Shown piece by piece: positions 26,901-35,175 of a DNA stretch of 41,587 bases. How positions within the stretch are numbered: the stretch's first letter is position 1; every line of letters begins with the position of its first letter. The notes under the pieces are model-generated. The model saw nothing but the letters and a program-made list of their open reading frames with translations. It had not been told where the DNA came from and searched no databases. A program made the position numbers and the translations under genes. Source of the stretch: Modestobacter sp. (GTDB taxonomy: Bacteria; Actinomycetota; Actinomycetes; Mycobacteriales; Geodermatophilaceae); assembly GCA_025966175.1 (NCBI GenBank), contig JAOPVN010000108.1:1-41587 (forward strand), in the 5' to 3' direction.

Positions 26901-26924
26901 TCCTGGTGCCGTACCTTTCTGGGC

Positions 26925-27665
26925 GTGGCGAACTCCGAGGCGGGGCCCAAGTACCTCGCCGTGCGTGAGGCCTTGCGCCGGCGTGCCTCCGCCCTGCCGG
27001 AGCACACCCTCCTCCCTCCGGAGCCGGTGCTCTGCGCCGAGTACGGGGTCAGCCGGATCACCCTGCGCCGGGCGGTCGACGGCCTGGTCGCCGACGGGCA
27101 CCTCATCCGTGAGCAGGGCCGGGGCACCTTCGTCAGCCGCCCGGGGATCCGCCACGAGTACCGCGAGAGCTTCGTGCACCGGATCGCCGGCTTCCACTCG
27201 GTGATGACCGAGCAGGGCGCCCAGGTGGGCACCACGGTGCTGACCCAGCGGGTCGTGCCGGCCGCCCCGGCGATCGCCGCCGAGCTGAGCATCGGGACGG
27301 CGGACGACGTCGTGGAGCTGGTCCGGCTGCGCAGCGTCGACGGTCTCCCCAACCACGTCGTCCGCAGCTTCCTGCCGGCCGAGAAGTACCCCAAGGCCGC
27401 CACCGAGGACTTCGGCCACGGCTCGCTGTACGAGTTCCTGCGCCGGGCGTACCAGGCCGACCTCGCCCACGCCCGGATCGTCGTCGACGTCGGCACCGCG
27501 GCCGCCGACGAGGCCGAGGTGCTCGACGTCATCACCGGGTCGCCGCTGTTGGTCGTGCGCACCACGGTCCGGGACAGCGCCGGTCATCCGCTCGTGCACA
27601 GCTTCTCCCGGCTGCGCCCGGACGTGAGCCAGGTCGAGTTCGAGGTCTCCGTCGGCGGTCGCTGA
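26925..27665 (+). CDS. GntR/HutC family regulator with UTRA domain
   Basis: LLPPEPVLCAEYGVSRITLRRAVDGLVADGHLIREQGRGTFVS; UTRA-like C-terminus. Confidence 0.93.
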   Translation: MANSEAGPKYLAVREALRRRASALPEHTLLPPEPVLCAEYGVSRITLRRAVDGLVADGHLIREQGRGTFVSRPGIRHEYRESFVHRIAGFHSVMTEQGAQVGTTVLTQRVVPAAPAIAAELSIGTADDVVELVRLRSVDGLPNHVVRSFLPAEKYPKAATEDFGHGSLYEFLRRAYQADLAHARIVVDVGTAAADEAEVLDVITGSPLLVVRTTVRDSAGHPLVHSFSRLRPDVSQVEFEVSVGGR

Positions 27666-27670
27666 ACCGC

Positions 27671-28819
27671 TCAGACCGCCCGGACCGCTCGGGGGGCGAT
27701 GGGCAGCGGCGGCGAGGTCGTCGACAGCAGCAGCCGCTGGTCGCGCAGCAGCACCCGGTCCAGGGCGTGCCCGAGGTGCCGGCCGAGTTCGCCGACGACT
27801 GTCTGGAGCGGGACGTCGAGCTCCCGACGCTGCCCCCAGCCGACCAGCAGCCCGCCGGTCGAGGTGTGCTGACCGAGCACGATCGGCACCGCGATCGACG
27901 TCTCCGCGGCCCCGACGGGCAGCCGCACCATCCCGGGGAACTCCGCCTCACCCGTCGTGCGGGTGGCGACCTGTACCAGCCGCCGCTCTCGCACGGCCGT
28001 GGCCAGCGGGTGCGGATCCCCCAGCTGCAGGCCCGCCGCCACCCGGGTCGACGGCGGGGAGCCGGCGACGGCCGCCCACACCCGCACGTCCGGACAGCCG
28101 GGCTCGGCCACCCCGAGCAGCGTGACCACGGCGCCCAGCGGCGAGCGGAGGAACCGGTCCAGGACCCGCAGCACGTCCAGCAGTGTCTCTGCGGGCAGCA
28201 GCTCCTGGCTGAACCGGGCCACCACCCGTGCCCGGTCGGCGGCGGCCTCCGCGGCCACCAGGGCGGCCCGGGCCGCGCCGGCGGCCTTGCGGGCCGCGTC
28301 GTCCTCCCGCCGGGCGGCCGCCAGTGCCTCCCGCTCGGCCAGCTCGAGGGCCTGGAACCGCAGCCGCCGGGAGGCCTCGGAGGCCAGCCGGCGCAGCGCC
28401 GCCAGCTCCGGCGCCGTCCAGTCCCGCGGCCGGTCATCGGAGACCGACAGCACGCCGATCGGGCGGCCGTGCACGTCCTCCAGGGGCATCGCGGCGTAGG
28501 CGACGACCGCCAGCTCGAGCACCGCCGGGCGGTTGCCCAGCTCCGGGTCCTCGCGCGCGTCCCGCAGCACCAGCGGCCTGCCGCTCGCCGCGACCCGCAG
28601 GCCCATCGAGTGGGTCAGCGGCATCGATCGGCGTGACTCCCAGGGCTCCGGCAGGCCGAACGCCCCCGGGTACACCTGGCCGCCCTTGGAGATCAGGACG
28701 ACGAGTGCCCGGGGTGTGCGCAGCTCGGCGGCCACCCGGCGGGCCAGCTCGTCGAAGCCCGGATCGGCGCGAGCCGGCAGCGCGGCCCACGTGGGCAGCT
28801 CGTACGCGGTGGTCTCCAT
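27671..28819 (-). CDS. GAF domain protein (two GAF-like regions)
   Basis: MPLTHSMGLRVAASGRPLVLRDAREDPEL...YAAMPLEDVHGRPIGVLSVSDDRPRDWT; second GAF-like segment. Confidence 0.85.
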   Translation of the reverse strand: METTAYELPTWAALPARADPGFDELARRVAAELRTPRALVVLISKGGQVYPGAFGLPEPWESRRSMPLTHSMGLRVAASGRPLVLRDAREDPELGNRPAVLELAVVAYAAMPLEDVHGRPIGVLSVSDDRPRDWTAPELAALRRLASEASRRLRFQALELAEREALAAARREDDAARKAAGAARAALVAAEAAADRARVVARFSQELLPAETLLDVLRVLDRFLRSPLGAVVTLLGVAEPGCPDVRVWAAVAGSPPSTRVAAGLQLGDPHPLATAVRERRLVQVATRTTGEAEFPGMVRLPVGAAETSIAVPIVLGQHTSTGGLLVGWGQRRELDVPLQTVVGELGRHLGHALDRVLLRDQRLLLSTTSPPLPIAPRAVRAV

Positions 28820-28938
28820 GGTCGTCGCCCCCGTCCTCCTGGTCGTGCCCGTGGGACAACCGGTGGAGGACGCTGCCGCGCTCACCCCTTGGTGTCAGGC
28901 CGATGCTGTCAGAGTCGAGGCGGGCACGCCCGGGTCCG

Positions 28939-30792
28939 ATGGAGGACGACGTGGACCGTTTTGTGGATGACCCGGCGTCCGTCGTGCGGACGGTGCTCGA
29001 GGACGGGGCCGTCACCAGCCTCTTCCAGCCGATCGTCGAGCTGGACACCGGCCGGGTCGTCGCCTACGAGGCGCTGGCGCGGGGGCCCGAGGGTCCGCTG
29101 TTCGCCCCCGACGCACTGTTCGCCGCCGCGCGTGCGGCGGGGTGCCTGACCGAGCTGGACCAGGCGTGCCGCGCGGCAGCGCTGCGCGGCGCCGTCCAGC
29201 AGGGTCTCCTGGCGCCGCTGACCGTCTTCGTCAACGTCGAGCCCGACGCGCTGGACGACGCGCCGCTGGCCACGCTGTTCGACCGGGCCGACCAGTTTCC
29301 CGACGACCTGCGGGTGGTCCTGGAGATCACCGAACGCGCGCTCGCCGCCCGACCGGCGGAGCTGCTCCGCACGGTGGCGCGGGTCCGCGAGCTCGGCTGG
29401 GCCGTCGCGCTGGACGACGTGGGCGCAGAGTCGCTGTCGTTGGCGTTCATGCCGCTGCTTCGTCCCGACGTCGTCAAGCTGGACCTGCGGCTGGTGCAGG
29501 AGCGCCCCGGTCCGGCGATCGCCGAGATCATGAACGCGGTGAACGCCTACGCCGAGTCCACCGGTGCGGTGGTGCTGGCCGAGGGCATCGAGGACGGCAA
29601 CCACCTGACCATGGCCCGCGCCCTGGGCGCCACGCTCGGGCAGGGCTGGCTGTTCGGCCGGCCCGGTGTCGGCGCCGTACCGGGGCAGCGGATCGGCGCC
29701 CTGCGGCTGCCGGCCGCCCGCTCGTCGGACGCCGAGGCCGCCCAGCTGTCGCCGTTCGCCTGCCTGCCGCCGGAGGTGCCGGTGCGCGAGGCGCCCAAGG
29801 CGCTGCTGATCGAGCTGAGCAAGCAGCTGGAACGCCAGGCGATGCGGCTGGGGGAGACCTGCGTCGTGGCCGCGGCGTTCCAGGAGGCCCGGCACGTCAC
29901 GCCGTCGACCCGGCAGCGGTACCGGGACCTGGTCGAGCGGGTCGGGTTCGTCGCGGCGCTGGGCGAGGACCTGCCGGTCGAGCCGCTGCCGGGCCTGCGC
30001 GGCGCGCACCTGGCGCCCACCGACCCGGTCCGCGGCGAGTGGGACATCGTGGTGCTCAGCCCGCACTTCAGTGCGGCCCTGCTGGCCCGTGACCTGGGCG
30101 ACCAGGGGCCGGACCTGGAGCGCCGGTTCGCCTTCGCGCTGACCTACGAGCGGGACACCGTGGTGCGGGCCGCCCGGGCGCTGCTGTCCCGGGTGGCGCC
30201 GCGCACCGACGAGCTCGTGCTGGCGGCCCCGCCGTCGGCCCGCCCGGCCGTCCCGGTCGCTCCGCAGTTGCTCAGCGGCGCCGGCCACCCCGGTGAGGCG
30301 CTGCTGGAGCGGGCGCTGGGCGCCGTCGGGTCGGGGGTCACGATCGTCGACGTGCGGCTGCCCGACCAGCCGCTGGTCTACGTGAACCCGGCGTTCGAGC
30401 GGCTGGCCGGGTTCGCGGCCGCCGACGTCCTGGGCCGCAACTGCCGGTTCATGCAGGACCCGGACACCGACCCGGCCGCGCTCGCCCGTATCCGCCGGGC
30501 GATCGAGGCCGGGGAGGAGTGCCAGGAGGTGCTGCTCAACCGGCGCGACGACGGCAGCACCTGGTGGAACGAGTGCACCCTGACCCCGGTCACCGATGCC
30601 ACCGGCACCGTGGTCCAGTACATCGGCATCCAGACCGACGTCAGTGCCCGCGTGCAGGCCGAGCGGGCCCTGGCCACCGAGCAGGACCGGCGCCGGCACC
30701 ACGAGGCGCGGATCGCCGAGCTGGACCTCGGGCTCGCCGCCGGCTGCCCGGATCAGACCGCGACGGACTCCCCCGGCGCCAGGCGGGCGTAG
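28939..30792 (+). CDS. EAL domain c-di-GMP phosphodiesterase with central DICT-like and C-terminal LOV domains
   Basis: EAL: FQPIVELDTGRVVAYEALARG, LEITERAL, ALDDVGAES, VKLDL, AEGIED; LOV: VYVNPAFERLAGFAAADVLGRNCRFMQDPDTDP...WWNECTLTPV...YIGIQTDV. Confidence 0.9.
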   Translation: MEDDVDRFVDDPASVVRTVLEDGAVTSLFQPIVELDTGRVVAYEALARGPEGPLFAPDALFAAARAAGCLTELDQACRAAALRGAVQQGLLAPLTVFVNVEPDALDDAPLATLFDRADQFPDDLRVVLEITERALAARPAELLRTVARVRELGWAVALDDVGAESLSLAFMPLLRPDVVKLDLRLVQERPGPAIAEIMNAVNAYAESTGAVVLAEGIEDGNHLTMARALGATLGQGWLFGRPGVGAVPGQRIGALRLPAARSSDAEAAQLSPFACLPPEVPVREAPKALLIELSKQLERQAMRLGETCVVAAAFQEARHVTPSTRQRYRDLVERVGFVAALGEDLPVEPLPGLRGAHLAPTDPVRGEWDIVVLSPHFSAALLARDLGDQGPDLERRFAFALTYERDTVVRAARALLSRVAPRTDELVLAAPPSARPAVPVAPQLLSGAGHPGEALLERALGAVGSGVTIVDVRLPDQPLVYVNPAFERLAGFAAADVLGRNCRFMQDPDTDPAALARIRRAIEAGEECQEVLLNRRDDGSTWWNECTLTPVTDATGTVVQYIGIQTDVSARVQAERALATEQDRRRHHEARIAELDLGLAAGCPDQTATDSPGARRA

Positions 30793-31391
30793 GACGTGGG
30801 CTGCCCGGGCCCGTGCTCGCCGAGCATCCCGGCGACCACGCCGAGACCGGCGTCGTTGAGCAGTCCGTCGTGCACGGCCAGCGCCCGCTCGGCCTTGACC
30901 TCGCGCAGGTAGTCGATCAGCTCGCCGATCTTCGACCAGGGGGCGTGCGCGGGCAGCAGCAGGGTCGGGACGGCGACCTCCGGGACCGTCAGCGCGTCGC
31001 CGGGGTGGAAGACCGTGCCCTCGACGAGGAAGCCGACGTTGCGCACCCGCGGGAGGTCCGGGTGGATGACGGCGTGCCACTCGCCGTGCACGGTCACGTC
31101 GAAGCCGGCCGCGGTGAAGGAGTCGCCCGGGCCCACGACGTGGACGCGGGGGCCCAGGCCCGCCAGCTGCTCGGCCACCGAGGAGTTGGTCCACAGCTCC
31201 AGGGCCGGGTCGGCGTCCAGCGCGGCGCGGACCTTGTCGGGGACGAAGTGGTCGAAGTGCTCGTGGGTGATCAGCAGCGCCGAGGCACCCGCCCAGGCGT
31301 CGTCCGTGGTGAAGGCGCCGGGATCGACGAGCAGTCGGCGGTCGTCGTCGGACAGGACGACACACGCATGTCCGTGCTTGGTGAGCTGCAC
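30753..31391 (-). CDS. MBL-fold metallohydrolase
   Basis: LLVDPGAF, ITHEHFDHFVPDKV, VFHPGDAL, PAHAPWSKIGELIDYLREV. Confidence 0.9.
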   Translation of the reverse strand: MQLTKHGHACVVLSDDDRRLLVDPGAFTTDDAWAGASALLITHEHFDHFVPDKVRAALDADPALELWTNSSVAEQLAGLGPRVHVVGPGDSFTAAGFDVTVHGEWHAVIHPDLPRVRNVGFLVEGTVFHPGDALTVPEVAVPTLLLPAHAPWSKIGELIDYLREVKAERALAVHDGLLNDAGLGVVAGMLGEHGPGQPTSYARLAPGESVAV

Positions 31392-31534
31392 CTGGGCCTC
31401 CTCGGGTGGTGGGACGGTCACCGGCACGGTGCCACGTCCGATGCGGAAACGGGTGGCCCGGAGTGCGTCACCCCTTGGGGTGAGGCGCACGCGCACCGCT
31501 GTGCCGGTGCCGCGGCCGTGCCGACAACAGCTGG

Positions 31535-31753
31535 GTGACCACGCAGACGACCACCCACGTCGCCGCTCGCAGCCGCGCACACGGCCCGACGGCCGCCCTC
31601 TGGCACGCCGTCGAGGTGCACCGGATCGTCGCCGATCTGGACGGCGCGTGCGAGCTCACCGTCTGTGGCGCCCTGGCCCGGGTGACCACCGAGCAGGACT
31701 GGCCGCTGACCGGAACCGACGTCTGCCCGGCCTGCACCGCCCAGGCCCGCTAG
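31535..31753 (+). CDS. Small Cys-containing hypothetical protein (72 aa)
   Basis: MTTQTTTHVAARSRAHGPTAALWHAVEVHRIVADLDGACELTVCGALARVTTEQDWPLTGTDVCPACTAQAR. Confidence 0.65.
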   Translation: MTTQTTTHVAARSRAHGPTAALWHAVEVHRIVADLDGACELTVCGALARVTTEQDWPLTGTDVCPACTAQAR

Positions 31754-31764
31754 CTCCCGTCGCC

Positions 31765-31778
31765 GTTCCACGTGGAAC
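31765..31778. promoter_or_regulatory. parS: parS-like palindrome GTTCCACGTGGAAC (second copy)
   Basis: Identical to 18105-18118; intergenic. Confidence 0.75.
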
Positions 31779-31783
31779 GGTCT

Positions 31784-31840
31784 GGCCCCCTCCAGGGCAC
31801 CGCCCCGAGCGTGCGAGGGGTGGGGAGGAGGGGGTCCTTC
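31784..31840. terminator. Terminator-like repeat between convergent genes
   Basis: ggccccctccagggcaccgccccgagcgtgcgaggggtggggaggagggggtccttc. Confidence 0.65.
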
Positions 31841-31841
31841 A

Positions 31842-32630
31842 TCAGCGGCCGGTGAACTCCGCGGGCCGCTTCGCCAGGAACGCCTCGACGGCCTCGCGGT
31901 GGTCGGCGGTGGCACCCAGACCGGTCTGCAGGCTCGCCTCGAGCGCCAGGGTGTCCTCGAGGGAGTCCGTGGCCGCCGTCGCCAGCACCGTCTTGATCGC
32001 CCGGTAGGCCAGCGTCGGCCCGGCCGCGAGCCGTGCGGCCAGCGCCCGGGACTCGGCGAGCACCTGCTCCGGCGCCACCACCCGGTGCACCAGCCCCCAC
32101 TGCCCCGCGGTCTCCGCGGTGAACGGCTCGGGCAGCAGCAGCAGCTCGGCCGCCCGGGAGCCGCCCACGCAGTGGACCAGCCGGGATGCCAGCCCGGAGT
32201 CGCTGGACAGCCCGATCCCGGCGAACGCGGTGGTGAACTTGGCCCCGGCGGCCGCCACCCGCAGATCACCGGCGAGCGCGAGGCCCAGCCCGGCCCCGGC
32301 GCAGGCGCCGTTGATCCCGACCACGACCGGCACCCGCAGCGCGGCAAGCGCCAGCACCAGCGGGTTGTACTCGGCCTCCACCACCGACAGCGAGGGCGAG
32401 CCGTCCGGCCGCTCGGCGCGCAGCGACTCCAGGTGCTCGGCCAGGTCCTGGCCCACGCAGAAGGCGCGGCCGGTGCCGGTGAGCAGCACCGCGCGCACCG
32501 ACTCGTCGGCGGCGACCTCCCGCACGTGGGTGAGCAGCTCGGTGCGCAGCTGATGGGACAACCCCGGTCGCTGCAGCGTCAGGGTGGCGACGCCGCCGGC
32601 GTCGGTGCGGGTGACGGTGGGTTCGGACAA
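31842..32630 (-). CDS. Enoyl-CoA hydratase/isomerase
   Basis: AVLLTGTGRAFCVGQDLAEH, GINGACAGAGLGLALAGDLRVAA, FAGIGLSSDSG. Confidence 0.93.
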   Translation of the reverse strand: MSEPTVTRTDAGGVATLTLQRPGLSHQLRTELLTHVREVAADESVRAVLLTGTGRAFCVGQDLAEHLESLRAERPDGSPSLSVVEAEYNPLVLALAALRVPVVVGINGACAGAGLGLALAGDLRVAAAGAKFTTAFAGIGLSSDSGLASRLVHCVGGSRAAELLLLPEPFTAETAGQWGLVHRVVAPEQVLAESRALAARLAAGPTLAYRAIKTVLATAATDSLEDTLALEASLQTGLGATADHREAVEAFLAKRPAEFTGR

Positions 32631-32644
32631 CGCTGTCGGCCCTC

Positions 32645-33565
32645 TCAGGTGTAGTCGTGGAAGCCGCGGCCGGTCTTGCGGCCCAGCTCCCCGGCGGCCA
32701 CCTTGTCACGCAACAGCTGGGGCGGGGTGAACCGCTCCCCCAGCGTCCCGGCCAGGTACTCGGCGATCGCCAGCCGCACGTCCAGGCCGACCAGGTCGGT
32801 GGAGCGCAGCGGCCCCATCGGGTGCCGGTAGCCCAGCTCCATGGCGGCGTCGATCGCCTCGGCATCCGCGACGCCCTCCTCGAGCATCCGGATCGCCTCC
32901 AGCCCGAGCAGCACGCCCAGCCGGGAGGAGGCGAAACCGGGGGAGTCCTTGACGACGACGTCGGTCTTGCCCAGCGCCCGCACCCAGCCGCGGGTCGATT
33001 CCACGACGTCCGCGGCGGTCTCCGGGGCGACGACGACCTCGACCAGCTTGGAGGCCGGCACCGGGTTGAAGAAGTGCATGCCCAGGAACCGCGCCGGCCG
33101 CTGCAGCGCGGTGGCCAGCTCGGTGATCGACAGCGAGGAGGTGTTGGTCGCCAGCACGGCGTCCGGCCCGAGGGCGGACTCCGCGGCGGTGAGGACGGCG
33201 ATCTTGAGGTCGGCCCGCTCCGGCACCGCCTCGACGACCAGGCCGGTGTCGGGGGAGAGCTCCGCAGGCGAGTCGACCAGGGTCAACCGGGCGAGCGCGC
33301 TCTGCACGTCCCCGGTGAGCTTGCCGCGGCGCGCGGCCTCCTCCAGGCCGTCGGACACCCGGCCGCGCGCGGCCTCGGCGGCCTCGTCGCCGGCCTCGAC
33401 CACCTCGACCTGTGCCCCGGCGGACAGGAAGGCCTGGGCGATCCCGGCCCCCATCCGACCGCCACCGATCACGCCCACGCGGTCCGGGAGACCGTCCGTC
33501 CTGTCCGCCACGTCGTCCGCCACGTCGTCCTCCACGTCGCTCGTACCGTCGGTGCAGCTGATCAT
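32645..33565 (-). CDS. 3-hydroxyacyl-CoA dehydrogenase
   Basis: VGVIGGGRMGAGIAQAFLSAG, LATNTSSLSITELA, GMHFFNPVPASKLVEVV, GRKTGRGFHDY. Confidence 0.94.
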   Translation of the reverse strand: MISCTDGTSDVEDDVADDVADRTDGLPDRVGVIGGGRMGAGIAQAFLSAGAQVEVVEAGDEAAEAARGRVSDGLEEAARRGKLTGDVQSALARLTLVDSPAELSPDTGLVVEAVPERADLKIAVLTAAESALGPDAVLATNTSSLSITELATALQRPARFLGMHFFNPVPASKLVEVVVAPETAADVVESTRGWVRALGKTDVVVKDSPGFASSRLGVLLGLEAIRMLEEGVADAEAIDAAMELGYRHPMGPLRSTDLVGLDVRLAIAEYLAGTLGERFTPPQLLRDKVAAGELGRKTGRGFHDYT

Positions 33566-33631
33566 GTCCTCCTCCCGGTCGCGCGACGAGCACCCCTGTC
33601 GGCGACCGGCCGCCGAGAGGAAGGAACCCCT

Positions 33632-34060
33632 GTGCCCTCCGACAGTGAGCCGCCCGACGGCCACGCGACCCGCGTCCAGGCCGTCCTGGACATCCCCCTC
33701 CACCGGTTCGTCGGCATCGAGCTGCTGGACCCCGCCGACCCGGCCGTCGGCATCTGGTTCCCGGTCGGGCCGTCCGCGCAGAACCAGGCGCGGCTGCTCC
33801 ACGGAGGCGTGGTGACTGCCCTGCTCGACGTCGCCGCCTACCTGGCGCTGCTCCCGCACCTGGCCGACGACGAGCACGCCGTCACCCACGACCAGGCGGT
33901 CTCCCTGCTGCGCCCGGTCTCCGCCGACCGACGGGTCGAGGTGCGCGGCACGGTGCTGCGCCGCGGCCGCGCGGTGGTCTTCCTCCGTGCCGAGGCGACC
34001 GTCGAGGGCACGCTCGTGGCCACCGCACAGGTCACCAAGACCGTCGTCCCGGCCGGCTGA
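33632..34060 (+). CDS. PaaI-type hotdog thioesterase
   Basis: QNQARLLHGGVVTALLDVAAYLAL...VSLLRPVSADRRVEVRGTVLRRGRAVVFLRAEA. Confidence 0.88.
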   Translation: MPSDSEPPDGHATRVQAVLDIPLHRFVGIELLDPADPAVGIWFPVGPSAQNQARLLHGGVVTALLDVAAYLALLPHLADDEHAVTHDQAVSLLRPVSADRRVEVRGTVLRRGRAVVFLRAEATVEGTLVATAQVTKTVVPAG

Positions 34061-34106
34061 CCGCAGATCGGTCCAGGTCAGGGCAGCGGCCCTCCCGCGC
34101 CGGACC

Positions 34107-34128
34107 CCCTGTGATTGACACCACAGGG
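34107..34128. promoter_or_regulatory. Inverted repeat CCCTGTG-N8-CACAGGG upstream of cyclase/ligase genes
   Basis: Perfect 7-bp arms. Confidence 0.5.
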
Positions 34129-34202
34129 ACGGCTGGTACATCTTCCTCGCACCATCGACCCCGGGCACTGACGCCCGGGGCACGCTCGCCTTGGAGGCCA
34201 CC

Positions 34203-35168
34203 GTGACCGAGCCGAACAGCGCCCCCGACCTCGTCGACCTGCTCAAGGACGCGCCGACGAACTGGGGGAAGTGGGGCGCGGACGACGAGGTCGGTTCGCT
34301 GAACTACCTCGGCCCCGAGCAGGTGCTCGCCGCCGTCCGGCTGGTCAGCTCCGGCAAGGTCTTCACGCTGCAGCGGCTCATCGGCGACCCGAAGGGCGAC
34401 CCGGTGTGGCCGGGCCGGACACCGGCCGAGCGCACCCAGATCCTCGACGAGAGCGACTGGGACGAGGGCGGCAAGGGCCCCGCCTACCCCGGTGGCCTGC
34501 ACTACGCCGACGACAAGATCAACGCGTTCCTGCAGGGCTCCACGCAGTACGACGCGCTCGGGCACCTCTGGTACGACGGCAAGCTCTGGAACGGCTTCGA
34601 CGCGCGCACCACGATCGGCGGCCTGGACAAGGCCAGCGTCGAGCCCATCGCGCAGCGCGGGGTCGTGGGCCGGGCGGTGCTGCTGGACATGGCCCGCTTC
34701 CGCGGCAAGACCACCCTGGACAAGGGCGAGACCTTCACCCACGAGGACCTGATGGCCTGCGCGACGGCGCAGGGCATCGAGATCCAGAAGCGCGACATCC
34801 TGGTCATCCGGACGAACTTCCTGCAGTTGTTCTTCGAGCAGGGCGACGCCTTCTTCGAGGGGTTCAACGAGCCTGGCCTGGTCTACAGCCCGGAGCTCGT
34901 GCAGTGGTTCCAGGAGATGGAGATCCCCAACCTGGTCACCGACACCATCGCCAACGAGGTGACCACCGACCCCAACAACGGGATCGCCCTGGTGCTGCAC
35001 AACGCTCTCATGCGCAACCTCGGCGTCACGCTGACCGAGATCGCCGACCTCGAGCAGCTGGCCGCCGACTGCGCCGAGGACGGGCAGTACACGTTCCTGT
35101 ACGTCGCCGCCCCGCTCAAGGTCGCGAAGGGCAGCGGCTCGCCGGTCAACCCCGTCGTCATCAAGTAG
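34203..35168 (+). CDS. Cyclase family protein (kynurenine formamidase-like)
   Basis: WGADDEVGSLNYLGPEQV, QYDALGHLWYDGKLWNG, GVVGRAVLLDMARF; C-terminal LHNALMRNLGVTLTEI. Confidence 0.88.
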   Translation: MTEPNSAPDLVDLLKDAPTNWGKWGADDEVGSLNYLGPEQVLAAVRLVSSGKVFTLQRLIGDPKGDPVWPGRTPAERTQILDESDWDEGGKGPAYPGGLHYADDKINAFLQGSTQYDALGHLWYDGKLWNGFDARTTIGGLDKASVEPIAQRGVVGRAVLLDMARFRGKTTLDKGETFTHEDLMACATAQGIEIQKRDILVIRTNFLQLFFEQGDAFFEGFNEPGLVYSPELVQWFQEMEIPNLVTDTIANEVTTDPNNGIALVLHNALMRNLGVTLTEIADLEQLAADCAEDGQYTFLYVAAPLKVAKGSGSPVNPVVIK

Positions 35169-35175
35169 CGGACCG

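Noticed and set aside
30753-30792. 40-bp tail-to-tail overlap of EAL-LOV and MBL genes as a regulatory device
   Set aside because: Short convergent overlaps are common in compact high-GC genomes; no further evidence
28909-31365. 818-aa minus ORF
   Set aside because: Antisense of the EAL-DICT-LOV gene and out of frame with the MBL gene
33483-33540. Short repeats cacgtcgtccgc in the N-terminus of the 3-hydroxyacyl-CoA dehydrogenase
   Set aside because: Few imperfect copies encoding an Asp-rich tail; start codon may be downstream
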